From Azolla caroliniana (lineage: Eukaryota > Polypodiophyta): 64,000 bases of DNA. Positions 9,375 through 20,421 of this stretch are shown piece after piece (within the stretch, counting starts at the first letter, position 1; each line of letters starts with the position of its first letter). A model generated the notes under the pieces. That model did not search any database and was not told the origin of the DNA. It was given only the letters and a program-made list of their open reading frames with translations. The position numbers and the translations under genes were made by a program. The DNA lies in the NCBI GenBank assembly GCA_043228905.1, contig JBHGNT010000012.1:10044001-10108000 (forward strand). The letters run 5' to 3'.

Positions 9375-10520
9375 TACTCCCCCCTCTTTAAAACATTGCA
9401 TTCTTGCAATGGAAAGTTAGGGAAATTAGTTCTGAGAGTATTTTCGCGTTCCCATGCGGCATCTTTTATTGATTTATCCATCCATTTTATTTTAAATTCT
9501 CGGATTTCTTTAGTACATAATTTTTTTGTTTTAACATCGAGAATTCTTTCTGGTACATGTGGTTTAGAAGATAATTCTTCAGAAGTAACCACAGTTTCAG
9601 TTGTAATTGTATTGTCGCCAGAACCTAGAAGTTCTTTTAGACGACTCACATGGAAGACTGGATGAATTCCAACACCATCGGGAAGAGCAAGACGATAGGC
9701 TGATGACCCAATGCGTTTGAGGACTGTAAAAGGTCCACAAAATCGTGCGGCTAACTTAGCGCACTTACCCGTAGACAATGTCTTAGAATTGTGAGGTACA
9801 CGTAAAAATACCTTCTGTCTAGGGTTGAATACACAAGGTTGCCTATGATGGTCGGCATAAAAACGCGCTCTATCTTGAGCTGTTTTTATATTATCTCATG
9901 CAATATGCAACATATCTTGCATGCCCCAAAGAAAGTTTTGCGTACTTCGCAACTCATCATGATGTATATTAACATCAATCGGGTCTCGTGGCTGAAAACC
10001 ATAAATCAACATAAAAGGATTATATCCGGTCGACGTATGCTTGGAGCTGTTATAAGCAAACTCCAAAATTGGGAGATAACGTTCCCATTTTGTTGGTTTT
10101 GCACCAACGTATGCTCGAAGCATGTCCTCAATAATTTGATTTACTCGTTCTATCTGTCCATCGAATTGAGGATGATCCGTGGAGCTCATGCTCAACGTAG
10201 TTTCTAACTTCTTAAAGACTTGCGTCCAAAAGTCACTAGTAAATTTTGGATCTCGATCACTCACAATGTCTATCGATAACCCATAAAAACGAAATAATTC
10301 GTCAACGAATTGGTAAGCCAATTCAGGAGCTGTTACCGTGGTTTTAGTAGCAATAAATCTAGCCATTTTAATTAGTCGATCAACGACAACCCAGATGGCA
10401 TCATGACCTTTTTGGGTGCGTGGAAGGCTAACAATAAAATCCATGGATATACATTCCCACTTATTATTGGGAATGTCCAAGGGATGTAAAAGTCCTGCGG
10501 CTTTAAGTCACTCGGCTTTG
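9375..10520 (-). pseudogene. Integrase with chromodomain-like tail, Gypsy-A2
   Basis: The enzyme would insert the cDNA into the host genome. In order on the minus strand come a core with SMDFIVSLPRTQKG and VSDRDPKF (first and second catalytic Asp), FDGQIERVNQII (catalytic Glu), a GPFTVLKRIGSSAYRL barrel region, and the C-terminal PERILDVKTKK / IKWMDKSIKDAAWE segment, which resembles the chromodomain of chromoviruses. The frame is interrupted near 9779-9896. The last frame reads through the polypurine tract into the LTR. An HHCC-type zinc region lies just upstream (about 10500-10640). Confidence 0.75.
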
Positions 10521-10646
10521 TTAACCTGACACTGGTGACATTTAGTCACATAGCTATGTATGTCAGGACGCATCTTAGCACAATAAATTTGAGTGGAGAT
10601 GAGAACAAGTGTACAATGTATTCCAAGGTGCCTTGCTGAGGGTGCA

Positions 10647-12290
10647 TCATGGCATTAAAAAAGAATCCTCTTTTTGACCTCGGGTAAATCTGGAACACAA
10701 AACCTTCCTATTACGGTAGAGCAAACCGTTAGCAATGTGGAAGTATTCCTTCGAGGATGTGATGGTGTCTGTTCCAGACTCAACTCTTGCCCAATATTTT
10801 GCAAAATAAATGTCATCAAGATACTTTCCTCGAAGGTGATCATAAAGATCTGATGTTATTTTAGTGAAGCTAAGCATGTTAACTTCACGGATGCGACTTA
10901 GTGCATCAGCGACAGTGTTCATGGAACCTTTACAATATCGTATGGAAAAATCAAAGTCCTGGATGATATCAGCCCATCGTGCCTTACGACCTTTCACGTC
11001 TTGTTGGTCACCAAAATATTTCAAAGACTCATGGTCCGTAGTTACCACAAAGCGATTTCCATAAAGATAACGACGCCATGTTTTGAGCGCATGTATAATT
11101 GCAAATAAATCCTTTTCTTGAACGGTATACCGACATTGAGCAGAATCAAGTTTCTTACTCCGGAATGCTATTGGTTTACCATCTTGATACAAGAGAACAC
11201 CTATAGCATAATCGTTGGCATCGGTTTCAACCTCAAAAGGTTTTGAAGGATCAGGTAAAAGAAGTGAAGGAGCCTTGCAAACCTGGTCCTTGAGTTCCTT
11301 AAAGGCGGGGTCTAGTGTAGCATTCCACACAATAGGTTTTGTAAACTTACGCGTTTGACCTTCTCAAAGATCACTAAACGGCGTCGTCAATTGGGAGTAA
11401 TTACGAAGAGACTTTCGCAAAAACCCGACAAAACCAAGGAATGATCGAACTTCTCGAATATTCCGAAGAGTGGGCCAAAGCTTAATTTTCTCAATGCGAG
11501 AAGGATCAATTTCAACTCCTCGTTTGGTTATGAGATGTCCTAGATAAGTAATTGATTTCTTGAAGAACTCACATTTTGAGATCTTCGCATAAAACTGTTT
11601 GTCACGCAATGTTTGTAAAACAAAGCGGACATGTCTAGCATGTTCTTGTAATGTACGGCTATAAACTAAAATATCGTCCAAGAAAATAACAACAAATTTT
11701 CCAAGTTGTTCTCGGGAAATGTCATTCATTTCTTGTTGAAAAGTAGCCGGAGCATTGGTCAAACCAAAAGGCATAACCAAAAACTCGTAATGGCCATAGC
11801 GCGTACGAAATGCCGTTTTAGGAACATCGTCCTCACTTATTCGTATTTGATGGTAGCCAGTATGGAGATCAAGTTTCATAAAATACCGAGCTCCCTGGAG
11901 ACGGTCAATTAGATCGTCAGCCCGGGGCAATGGATGCGAATTCTTGATCGTCACTTTATTCAAGCGTCGGTAATTAATACACATACGCCATGTGCCCTCT
12001 TTCTTTTTAACCAAGAGAACTGGTGCACCCCATGGAGATTTACTATAACGTATCTAACCCATTCGTAAATAGTCCTTGAGTAGCTTAGATACCTCATCTT
12101 CTTCGGATCAACTTAAGCGATACAGAGGTATACTTATTGGGGCAACACCAGGTACAATATCTATACGATGTTCTACATTTCCTTTAGGAGGTAACCCATC
12201 AGGTAGTTCATTTGGAAAAAAATCATGAAAATCATTTAAGATTTCATCAAGTTGTTGTTGTTCAAAAATATGTTAATTGAACCGAGACAT
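10647..12290 (-). pseudogene. Reverse transcriptase-RNase H of Gypsy-A2
   Basis: Minus-strand motifs in order: [45 protein letters not shown], the catalytic [11 protein letters not shown] (both Asp kept, near 11672-11683), TYLGHLI, then the RNase H part with ETDANDYAIGVLLYQ and TDHESLKYF. A TGA near 11361 separates the two parts, and the same TGA is present in A3. RNase H ends in a frameshift near 10650. The enzyme copies element RNA into cDNA and degrades the RNA strand. Confidence 0.8.
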
Positions 12291-12396
12291 TATCGGTATT
12301 ATAAACGTGAATGCCCAGATCAAGTGCACAATAAAATAGAGTAGAACAAGACAACTCAGATATTGATGGACACGAGGAAACAATCGAGAGGGATTG

Positions 12397-13785
12397 TTAT
12401 TTTACACATTGAATAAAATGTGTACAATCGTTCAGTACAAAAGAAATGGAATGACGAACCCAATCAATAAATAAAGAAGAGTTTTTATTATAAAACCAGG
12501 GATAACCCAGTATTACATCGGTGGTACAAAGATTCATTACATGGAAGTGTACTTCCTCTATAAAAGTATCAATAGAAATTCCTAATGAATGAATCGCCCC
12601 GTTGATGTATTGTACTCTTCCATCAGCCAAGTGCACCGTGTAGGTGTGATCACTTACAGTGGGTTGGATTCCCCATATCTGAACCAAATGATCATTTACA
12701 AAATTGTGTGAGCTTCCCGAATCAAATAAAAATTGTACGGGAGATCCATTGATATACCCGTTTGCACGTAGTAAATCATTGGGATCCAATACATAGTGAG
12801 GGAAACAACATTGACAATTACTTAAATGATGTGTATAGACCTGAAGGACATTAGGAATCTGACCTTTATGGTCTGCAGCTTTAGCTTTGTTGTCGTGCTC
12901 TTTCCGTTGGAGCTTCCAACATTGATCTTTTGTGTGACCCTTCTTTTTGCAGAATACGCAAAATGAATGTTGTCGCTTACAATCACGATCCAGGAATTCG
13001 TTGGGTGTCTTGTGTTTCCCAACAATTTGTGATTGCTTAGTCCCCGGCGCTTCGTTGGGTTTGTTGTAGTCCTTCTTCGAAGTGAGTTGATAGTGAAGAA
13101 CTATTTCAACGGCCTCTTCGAAGGATTTTGGATCCTTATCGTGCACTATCCAGTGATAGTCCGAATTGGGGATGCCATTGACAAAACAAGCTATCAACCA
13201 ATTGTCCCCTTCTAGACCTGATTTTTGGATTTGGGTTCTAGCATGGTGAACATAGTCTTCTAGCGAGGAAAATTGGCTCATTAAAGCTTGTGCTTGCTCG
13301 GTTCGAGAGGGAGGTTGCAGAAATTGGCCCTTAAAAACCGTGACAAAATCTGTCCAGGTATCAGACAATTTCCCCATAGTACGGAGCCCACGCCACCAGG
13401 CGGTGGCCTTCCTACCGAGTTCTCGGCCAACATATGCAATCTTCGTACTATCTGGCGTGGGATAGAGCTCAAAATGAGACTCCCATCGTCCCAGCCATGT
13501 GCAGATTGCGTCTTCGATTGTTTCCTTTTTGTCTCCCATAAATGGCTTAACGACAAATGATGGTTCACCTTATCGCTCATCAGGTCTATTAGTCTCACGT
13601 TTTAGACTAATGACACGTGCTTCAAGAGCACTCTGAGATTGCCGAAGTTCGGTCATCTGTTGAGCGGTGAAACTAAGGTATTGGGTTATTTATGCCAAAT
13701 ACATCTCAGTGGACATTTGTCCAGGAGGATTCCCTTGATTTCCGTCCACTTGAGCGGATAACATCGGGTCGTGAATTTGAGCCAT
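12397..13785 (-). pseudogene. Gag-protease of Gypsy-A2, one nonsense codon
   Basis: The start ATG is at 13783-13785, equivalent to A1. A TAA in place of a CAA codon near 13696 breaks the N-terminal part; from the internal ATG at 13539 an uninterrupted stretch of 380 codons remains. It has the retrotrans_gag core, a CCHC knuckle CVFCKKKGHTKDQC and the protease motif FLFDSGSSHNF. It ends at TAA before the reverse-transcriptase region. Confidence 0.8.
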
Positions 13786-14310
13786 TAAAGATTATTTCTG
13801 GAAAAGAAATAGGATAAGGTCAGAGAGATAGTCATAACATCATGTCGCGATGTAAACATATCCTGGGCAAACATTAATCGATATCATGATCTCACGTCAA
13901 TACCCCTCTAGACGTATGAGTTGAGGTTCAAGATCAGGTTACTATGGTAACATAAAGGTGTTTTAGAAACCATGGGGGTGACAATTTAATGTCTTTTCCT
14001 GATCTCTATATCGATTTTTTCATGGTGGCTCCCCAAGGCTCAACCATGTATGTTCGCGTCATGAATAGTTTATACACGAAAAAAATGTTAACAATAAACT
14101 ATGTTTCGGTGCCCACATATGTGGTTTCGGCTCTTTAAGTCCTATTACGAGGACCCCGAGGTGCACTTAGACCTTAAATCTAAACATGTGTTATAGTCAT
14201 ATGTATCAAGGATGTTGTATGGTCTTGGTCATATTTGAACTCGAGACCAAATACGTTAAACACTTGAGCCACCCAAGTAAGTTGTTCTTCTCGAATGCTT
14301 AATGTTTGAT
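13786..14310 (-). other. Truncated leader of Gypsy-A2 up to the inversion joint
   Basis: Matches the gag-proximal 0.55 kb of the A1 leader almost base for base until TTTGAT at 14310, where A1 continues with unrelated sequence and this copy meets the 10-bp joint. The remaining 1.1 kb of leader and the 5' LTR are absent. Confidence 0.75.
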
Positions 14311-14320
14311 CTCTTATTTG

Positions 14321-15621
14321 TAGACCTGATGAGTGATAAGGTGAACCATCATTTGTCGTTAAGCCATTTACGGGAGACAAAAAGGAAAGAACCGAAGAAG
14401 CAATCTGCACATGGCTTGGACGATGGGATTCTCATTTTGAGCTCTATCCCACGCCAGATAGTACGAAGATTGCATATGTCGGCCGAGAACTCGGGGGTAA
14501 GGCCGCCGCCTGGTGGCGTGGGTTCCGTACTATGGGGAAATTGCCTGATACCTGGACAGATTTTGTCACGGTTTTTAAGGGCCAATTTCTGCAACCTCCC
14601 TCTCGTACTGAGGCAGCACAAGCTTCAATGAACCTCTCTAGCAGGAAATTTTCCTCGCTAGAAGACTATGTTCACCATGCTAGAACCCAAATCCAAAAAT
14701 CGGGTCTAGAAGGGGACAATTGGTTGATAGCTTGTTTTGTCAATGGCATCCCCAATTCGGACTATCACTGGATAGTGCATGATAAGGATCCAAAATCCTT
14801 CGAAGAGCCCGTTGAAATAGTTCTTCGCTATCAACGCACTTCGAAGAAGGACCACAACAAACCCAACGAAGCACCCGGGACTAAGCAGTCGCAATTTGTT
14901 GGGAAACGCAAGACACCCAACGAATTCCTGGATCGTGATTGTAAGCGACAACATCCTTTTTGCGTATTCTGCAAAAAGAAGGGTCACACAAAAGAGCAAT
15001 GTCAAAAGCTCCAACGGAAAGAGCACAACAGCAAACCTAAAGCTTCAGACCATAAAGGTTAGATTCGTAATGTCCTTCAAGTCTATACACATCATTCACT
15101 ATGTATGGGGTCCCAATGATTTACTATGTGCAAACGGGTATATCAATGGATCTCCTGTAGAATTTTTATTTGATTCGGGAAGCTCACACAATTTTGTAAA
15201 TGATCGTTTGGTTCAGATATGGGGAATCCAACCCACCGTAAGTGATCACACCTACGCGGTGCACTTGGCTGATGGAAGAGTACAATACATCAACGGGGCG
15301 ATTCATTCATTAGGAATTTCTATTGATACTTATATAGAGGAAGTAGACTTCCATGTAATGAATCTTTGTACCACCGATGTAATACTGGGTTATCCCTGGT
15401 TTTATAATAAAAACTCTTCTTTATTTATTGATTGGGTTCGCCATTCCATTTCTTTTCTACTGAACGATTGTACGCGTTTTATTCAATATATCAAGCAACA
15501 ATGCCTCTCGATTGTTTCCTCTTGTTCAACAAAATCCGAGTTGTCTTGTTCTACGTTATTTTATTGTTTACTTGATCCGGACATTCACGTTTACAATATC
15601 GATAATGTCCCGGTTCAATAA
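14321..15621 (+). pseudogene. Gag-protease of Gypsy-A3, truncated and broken
   Basis: Starts inside the gag N-terminal region (RPDE equivalent) right at the joint. Two stops (TGA TAA near 14334) precede a good gag core (CTWLGRWDSHFEL, AAAWWRGFRTMG), a knuckle CVFCKKKGHTKEQC, a TAG in place of CAG at about 15060, a deletion of roughly 27 bp, and a protease frame with FLFDSGSSHNFV and DVILGYPWF that ends at 15621. Confidence 0.8.
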
Positions 15622-15635
15622 ACATATTTTGAACA

Positions 15636-17237
15636 ACAACAACTTGATGAAATCTTAAATGATTTTCATGATGTTTTTACAAGTTAACTACCTGATGGGT
15701 TACCTTCTAAACGTAATATAGACCATCGTATAGATATTGTACCTGGTGTTGCACCAATAAGTGTACCTCCGTATCGCTTAAGTCGATCCGAAGAAGATGA
15801 GGTATCTAAGCAACTTAAGGACTATTTACGAATGGGTTATATACGTTATAGTAAATCTCCATGGGGTGCACCAGTTCTCTTGGTAAAAAAGAAAGAGGGC
15901 ACATGGCGTATGTGTATTAATTACCGACGCTTGAATAAAGTGACGATCAAGAATTCGTACCCATTGCCCCGGGCTAACGATCTAATTGACCGTCTCTAGG
16001 GAGCTCGGTATTTTACGAAACTTGATCTCCGTACTGGCTACCATCAAATACGAATAAGTGAGGATGATGTTCCTAAAACGGCATTTCGTACGCGCTATGG
16101 CTATTACGAGTTTTTGGTTATGCCTTTTGGTTTGACCAATGCTCTGGCTACTTTTCAACAAGAAATGAATGACATTTTCCCAGAACAACTTGGAAAATTT
16201 GTTGTTATTTTCTTGGATTATATTTTAGTTTATAGCCGTGCACTAAAAGAACATGCTAGACATGTTCGCTTTGTTTTACAAACATTGCGTGACAAACAAT
16301 TTTATGCGAAGATCTCAAAATGTGAGTTCTTCAAGAAATCAATTACTTATCTAGGACATCTCATAACCGAACGAGGAGTTGAAATTGATCCTTCTCGCAT
16401 TGAGAAAATCAAGCTTTGGCCCACTCTTCGGAATATTCGAGAAGTTCGATCATTCCTTGGTTTTGTCGGGTTTTTGCGAAAGTCTCTTCGTAATTACTCC
16501 CAATTGACGACGCCGTTTACTGATCTATGAGAAGGTCAAATGCGTAAGTTTACAAAACCTATTGTGTGGAATGCTACACTAGACCCCGCCTTTAAGGAAC
16601 TCAAGGACCTGGTTTGCAAGGCTCCTTCACTTCTTTTACCTGATCCTTCAAAACCTTTTGAGGTTGAAACCGATGCAAGCGATTATGCTATAGGTGCTGT
16701 CTTGTATCAAGCTGGTAAACCAATAGCATTCGAGAGTAAGAAACTTGATTCTGCTCAATGTTAGTATACCGTTCAAGAAAAGGAATTATTTGCAGTTATA
16801 CATGCGCTCAAAACATGGCGCCATTATCTTTATGGAAATCGCTTTGTGGTAACTACGGACCACGAGTCTTGAAATATTTTTGTGACCAACAAGACCTGAA
16901 AGGTCGTAAGGCACGATGGGTTGATGTCATCCAGGACTTTGATTTTTCCATACGATATCGTAAAGGTTCCATGAACACTGTCGCTGATGCACTAAGTCGC
17001 ATCCGTGAAGTTAACATGCTTAGCTTCACTGAAATAACATCAGATCTTTATGATCACCTTCGAGGAAAGTATCCTAATGACAGTTATTTTGCAAAATACT
17101 GGGCAAGAGTTGAGTCTGGAACAGACACCACCACATCCTCGAAGGAATACTTCCACATTGCTAACGGTTTGCTCTACCGTAATGGGAAGGTTTGTGTTCC
17201 AGATTTACCCGAGGTAAAAAAGAGGATTCTTTTTTAA
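15636..17237 (+). pseudogene. Reverse transcriptase-RNase H of Gypsy-A3
   Basis: Same domain order as A2, but the catalytic pair reads FLDY (Tyr codon at 16219-16221 instead of Asp), a TAG follows DRL near 16000, the A2-shared TGA lies near 16528, and RNase H is frame-shifted near 16760. The enzyme would be inactive. Confidence 0.8.
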
Positions 17238-18518
17238 TGCCATGATGCATCCTCAACAGGGCACCCTGGAATACATCGTACACTCGTTCTCATCTCCACT
17301 CAATTTTATTGTGCTAAGATGCTTCTTGACATACATAACTATGTGACTAAATGTCACAAGTGTTAGGTTAACAAAGCCGAGCGACTGAAAGCCGCAAGAC
17401 TTTTACATTCCTTGGACATTCCCAATAATAAGTGGGAATTTATATCCATGGATTTTATTGTTAGCCTTCCTCGCACCCAAAAAGGTCATGATACCATATG
17501 GGTTGTCGTTGATCGACTAACTAAAATGGCCAGATTTATTGCTACTAAAACCACGGTAACAACTCCTGAATTCGCTTACCAATTCGTTGACGAATTATTT
17601 CGTTTTTATGGGTTATTGATGGATGTCGTGAGTGATCGAGATCTAAAGTTTACTAGTGACTTCTGGACGCAAGTCTTTAAGAAGTTAGAAACTACGTTGA
17701 GCATGAGCTCCACAAATCATTCTCAATTCGATGGACAGATAGAATGAGTAAATCAAATTATTGAGGACATGCTTCGAGCATACGGTGGTGCAAAACCAAC
17801 AAAATGGGAACGTTATCTCCCAATTTTGGAGTTTGCTTATAACAGCTCCAAGCATACGTCGACGGGATATAGTCCTTTTATGTTGATGTATGGTTTTCAG
17901 CCACGAGCCCCGATTGATGTTAATATACATCATGATGAGTTGCGAAGTATGCAAAACTTTCTTTGGGGCATGCAAGATATGTTGCATATTGCACGAGATA
18001 ATATAAAAACAGCTCAAGATAGAGCGTGTTTTTATGCCGACCATCATAGGCAACCTCGTGCATTCAACCCTAGACAGAAGGTATTTTTACGTGTACCTCA
18101 CAATTCTAAGACATTGTCTACGGGTAAGTGCGCTAAGTTAGCCCCACGGTTTTGTGGACCTTTTACAGTCCTCAAACGCATTGGGTCATCAGCCTATCGT
18201 CTCGTTCTTCCCGATGGTGTTGGAATTCATCTAGTCTTCCATGTGAGTCGTCTAAAAGAACTTCTAGGTTCTGGCAACAACACAGTTACAACTGACACTC
18301 TGGTTACTTCTGAAGATTTATCTTCGAAACCACATGTACCAGAAAGAATTCTCTATGTTAAAACAAAAAAGTTACGTACTAAAGAAATTCGAGAATTAAA
18401 ATTAAATGGATGGAACAATCTATCAAAGATGCCACCTGGGAACCCGAGAATACTCTAAGAACAAACTTCCCTAACTTTCCATTGCAAGAGTGCAATGTTT
18501 TAAAGAAGGGGAGGGGAG
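17238..18518 (+). pseudogene. Integrase of Gypsy-A3 and polypurine tract
   Basis: Integrase core motifs SMDFIVSLPRTQKG and VSDRDLKF are present. The Glu motif is followed directly by TGA (GQIE-stop-VNQII, near 17745) where A2 has CGA-type Arg. The C-terminal chromodomain-like part is frame-shifted after 18400. The polypurine tract GAAGGGGAGGGGAGTA ends at 18520, next to the LTR. Confidence 0.75.
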
Positions 18519-18520
18519 TA

Positions 18521-18975
18521 TGTTACGAACATGACCATTTAATATCCAGTGGTGCGAATTTACCGTAGTATTCTATACACGTGGATAAGTGTGAGGGTTA
18601 AACGAGAGTGTAAAGAAGGGGAGGATTACTTTTAATCCTCGGGATTGAGACAACCCATTAGGTCAAGTGTGAACTTGCCTAGGGGCCTTGGGTATCGCTA
18701 TAAATAAGAGCCCTAGCTACCCTCATTTGATCATCTTTTGACTACATCGAGACTCTGCTCTTGTGGTTGGTCAACTCTTGTAGAGAGTGTGCCAGAACCA
18801 AGTACGACTCGACGCCACGACGGTGGTATGGGACGCCGATCGAGGCTCGAGTCCGTCTCGATCCCTTCGCTCGGGGGTGGTCGGGTGGATCGACACCCTT
18901 CTTTCTCTTTCTCCTTTCTATCTATCATTAGTTTATCCTTATCTTAAGCTTACTTTAGTACCTAGATCTCTAATA
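18521..18975 (+). repeat. 3' LTR of Gypsy-A3
   Basis: It starts TGTTACGAACATGACC after the polypurine tract and ends CTCTAATA; the next bases CATTTGG already belong to Copia-1 (codon for Met of HQM). It contains the inverted repeat GAGGATTA-N4-TAATCCTC (18621-18640), a second dyad CAAGT-N4-ACTTG (18664-18677) and a TATA box at 18698-18707. A CA terminus would require sharing two bases with the target. Confidence 0.8.
18698..18707 (+). promoter_or_regulatory. TATA box of the Gypsy-A3 LTR
   Basis: CTATAAATAA about 177 bp into the LTR, downstream of two short dyads. Because A3 ends here, transcription from it would run into Copia-1 and Copia-2a rather than into A3. Confidence 0.55.
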
Positions 18976-19214
18976 CATTTGGTGAAGATGCCACCCCCTT
19001 GGTGCAACAACCGCTAGCACCACACGAACTGTCGTCATCTTCGCTACCGGAGTAAAGGTCTCGTCATAGTCGATTCCGTCGGTGTATGCGAATTGCTTGG
19101 CCACAAACCGGGCTTTGTACCGGTTGAAAGAACCGTCAGCATTATACTTCACCTTTTACACCCAGTTGAAACCGATTGGTTTGCAATGTCGGGGAGGGTC
19201 AACCAGGTCCCATG
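18976..19214 (-). pseudogene. Copia-1 reverse transcriptase fragment (upstream piece)
   Basis: The minus strand reads WDLVDPPRHCKPIGFNWV, a stop, then [17 protein letters not shown] and [18 protein letters not shown], ending GWHLHQM at the A3 boundary. This is the N-terminal reverse-transcriptase region of a Copia. Its 5' continuation (NDTW) is at 30564 beyond Copia-2a. CCATG at 19210-19214 is the left target-site duplication of Copia-2a. Confidence 0.8.
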
Positions 19215-19537
19215 TGTAGGGAATGAAGAAGGCCATCAGTGCGGAAGAGATCACACAGTATGAATCTGTGAGGAAGAAATACCTGCGTATGAGAGAGGCA
19301 AGAACAAATTACGTATAGAGAGAGAGAGAGAGAGAGAGGCACAAAGAATATATCTATATTCATAAAGGGGCAACCGTTACAACAATGAACAACCAACCTT
19401 TACAAAAGGTTACAAAGTCACTTTATATAGTGACTCACTTAGGGCAACTGCCCTTTATGTTATTTACAGAAATAGCCCGAACTTGGGCTCTCTAAGAGGA
19501 TAGTGTGAATACGTCCATTATACATTTGTATTCGACA
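19215..19537 (-). repeat. 3' LTR of Copia-2a
   Basis: 323 bp, followed by the pyrimidine run CTCCCCC (19538-19544), the polypurine tract of the minus-strand element. It holds an (AG)n stretch and four short inverted repeats: AACCTTT/AAAGGTT (19395-19411), AGTCACT/AGTGACT enclosing the TATA box (19416-19435), AGGGCA/TGCCCT (19441-19454), and a terminal pair GAATAC/GTATTC (19507-19533). Confidence 0.92.
19416..19435 (-). promoter_or_regulatory. TATA box in a palindrome loop, Copia-2a LTR
   Basis: Minus strand AGTCACT, then ATATAA, then AGTGACT: a 7-bp perfect inverted repeat with the TATATAA box in its loop. It is conserved in the other LTR (30442-30461) and in Copia-2b (56547-56566). Confidence 0.6.
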
Positions 19538-19731
19538 CTCCCCCGTAATGGGCGTATACATGGGTTATCTAAAAAATACAGGTATAGGCATAGGTTCTCG
19601 GACAGGTCGGTTTTGTTCGAATCGGCATGATCCGTAGACAGAAGACCGAACTGGTCGGGTCGGAAAAGCTGAAGCCGATCGTCAGTGAACCGATGTCTGT
19701 TGTCCAAAACCATCTTGCACTATGTCCGCCT

Positions 19732-20421
19732 TCAACCGGACCGATATGTTGTTACGCCCATCTGTTGCCGAAGAGACCGGAACCGGTCTGCCGAAAGACA
19801 CTTGGTCATTCCATCTGCGACATTATCGGTTGTGGATATCTTCTCTAAACCGATTTTCCCGGAAATGACACAGTCCCGAACGAAGTGATATCGAACTTCG
19901 ATATGCTTGGAGGCATTGTGATGAACCGGATTTTTCGACAAAGCAACAACACTCTGACTGTCGCTGTAGACAACTGGAGCCGAGTCGGAGTCGACTTGCC
20001 GAAACGTGTGCGCCAGCCGACCGAGCCATAAAGCTTCTTTCGTTGCGTCGGAGGCAGCTACATATTCTGCTTCGGTAGTTGAGGTGGTTGTGCACTCCTG
20101 AAGTTTTGACTTCCACTAGATTGCTCCATTGCCGAATTAAAAGCAATATCCGGTTGTTGACTTGCGACTGTCCACACAGCCGGCGAAGTCCGAGTCGGTG
20201 TAACCGGCTACGCCTGAAGTTGAGTTCGGACCGACAAGGATGCCGTGGTCTTTTGTGCCAGCTAAATATCTAAACACATGCTTGACTGCGTTCCAGTGAG
20301 ATCGGTCGGGATTGTGCATAAATCTGTTGATAACTCCTACGGCGTGAGAAATATCAGGTCGTGTCGCGACCATCGCGTACATCAGAGAGCCTACTGCCGG
20401 TGCATACGGTACCGACTTCAT
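19732..20421 (-). pseudogene. RNase H region of Copia-2a
   Basis: Minus-strand SVPYAPAVGSLMYAMVATRP and GYTDSDFAGCVDSRKSTTGY mark the end of reverse transcriptase and the start of RNase H (catalytic Asp in TDSD). A stop near 20137 interrupts it. The terminal part NPVHHNASKHIEVRYHFVRD to the end near 19732 is in another segment of the same frame. Confidence 0.8.

Larger units (their letters stand above)
8921..18975. mobile_element. Head-to-head pair of truncated Gypsy-A copies (A2 minus, A3 plus)
   Basis: Layout from left to right: 3' LTR, pol, gag and leader of A2 on the minus strand, then a 10-bp joint (14311-14320), then gag, pol and 3' LTR of A3 on the plus strand. Neither half has a 5' LTR. 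The arms, about 4.6 kb each, are near-identical inverted copies around a central non-paired part of about 0.74 kb (13584-14320). The unit interrupts Copia-1 without a visible target-site duplication. Confidence 0.8.
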
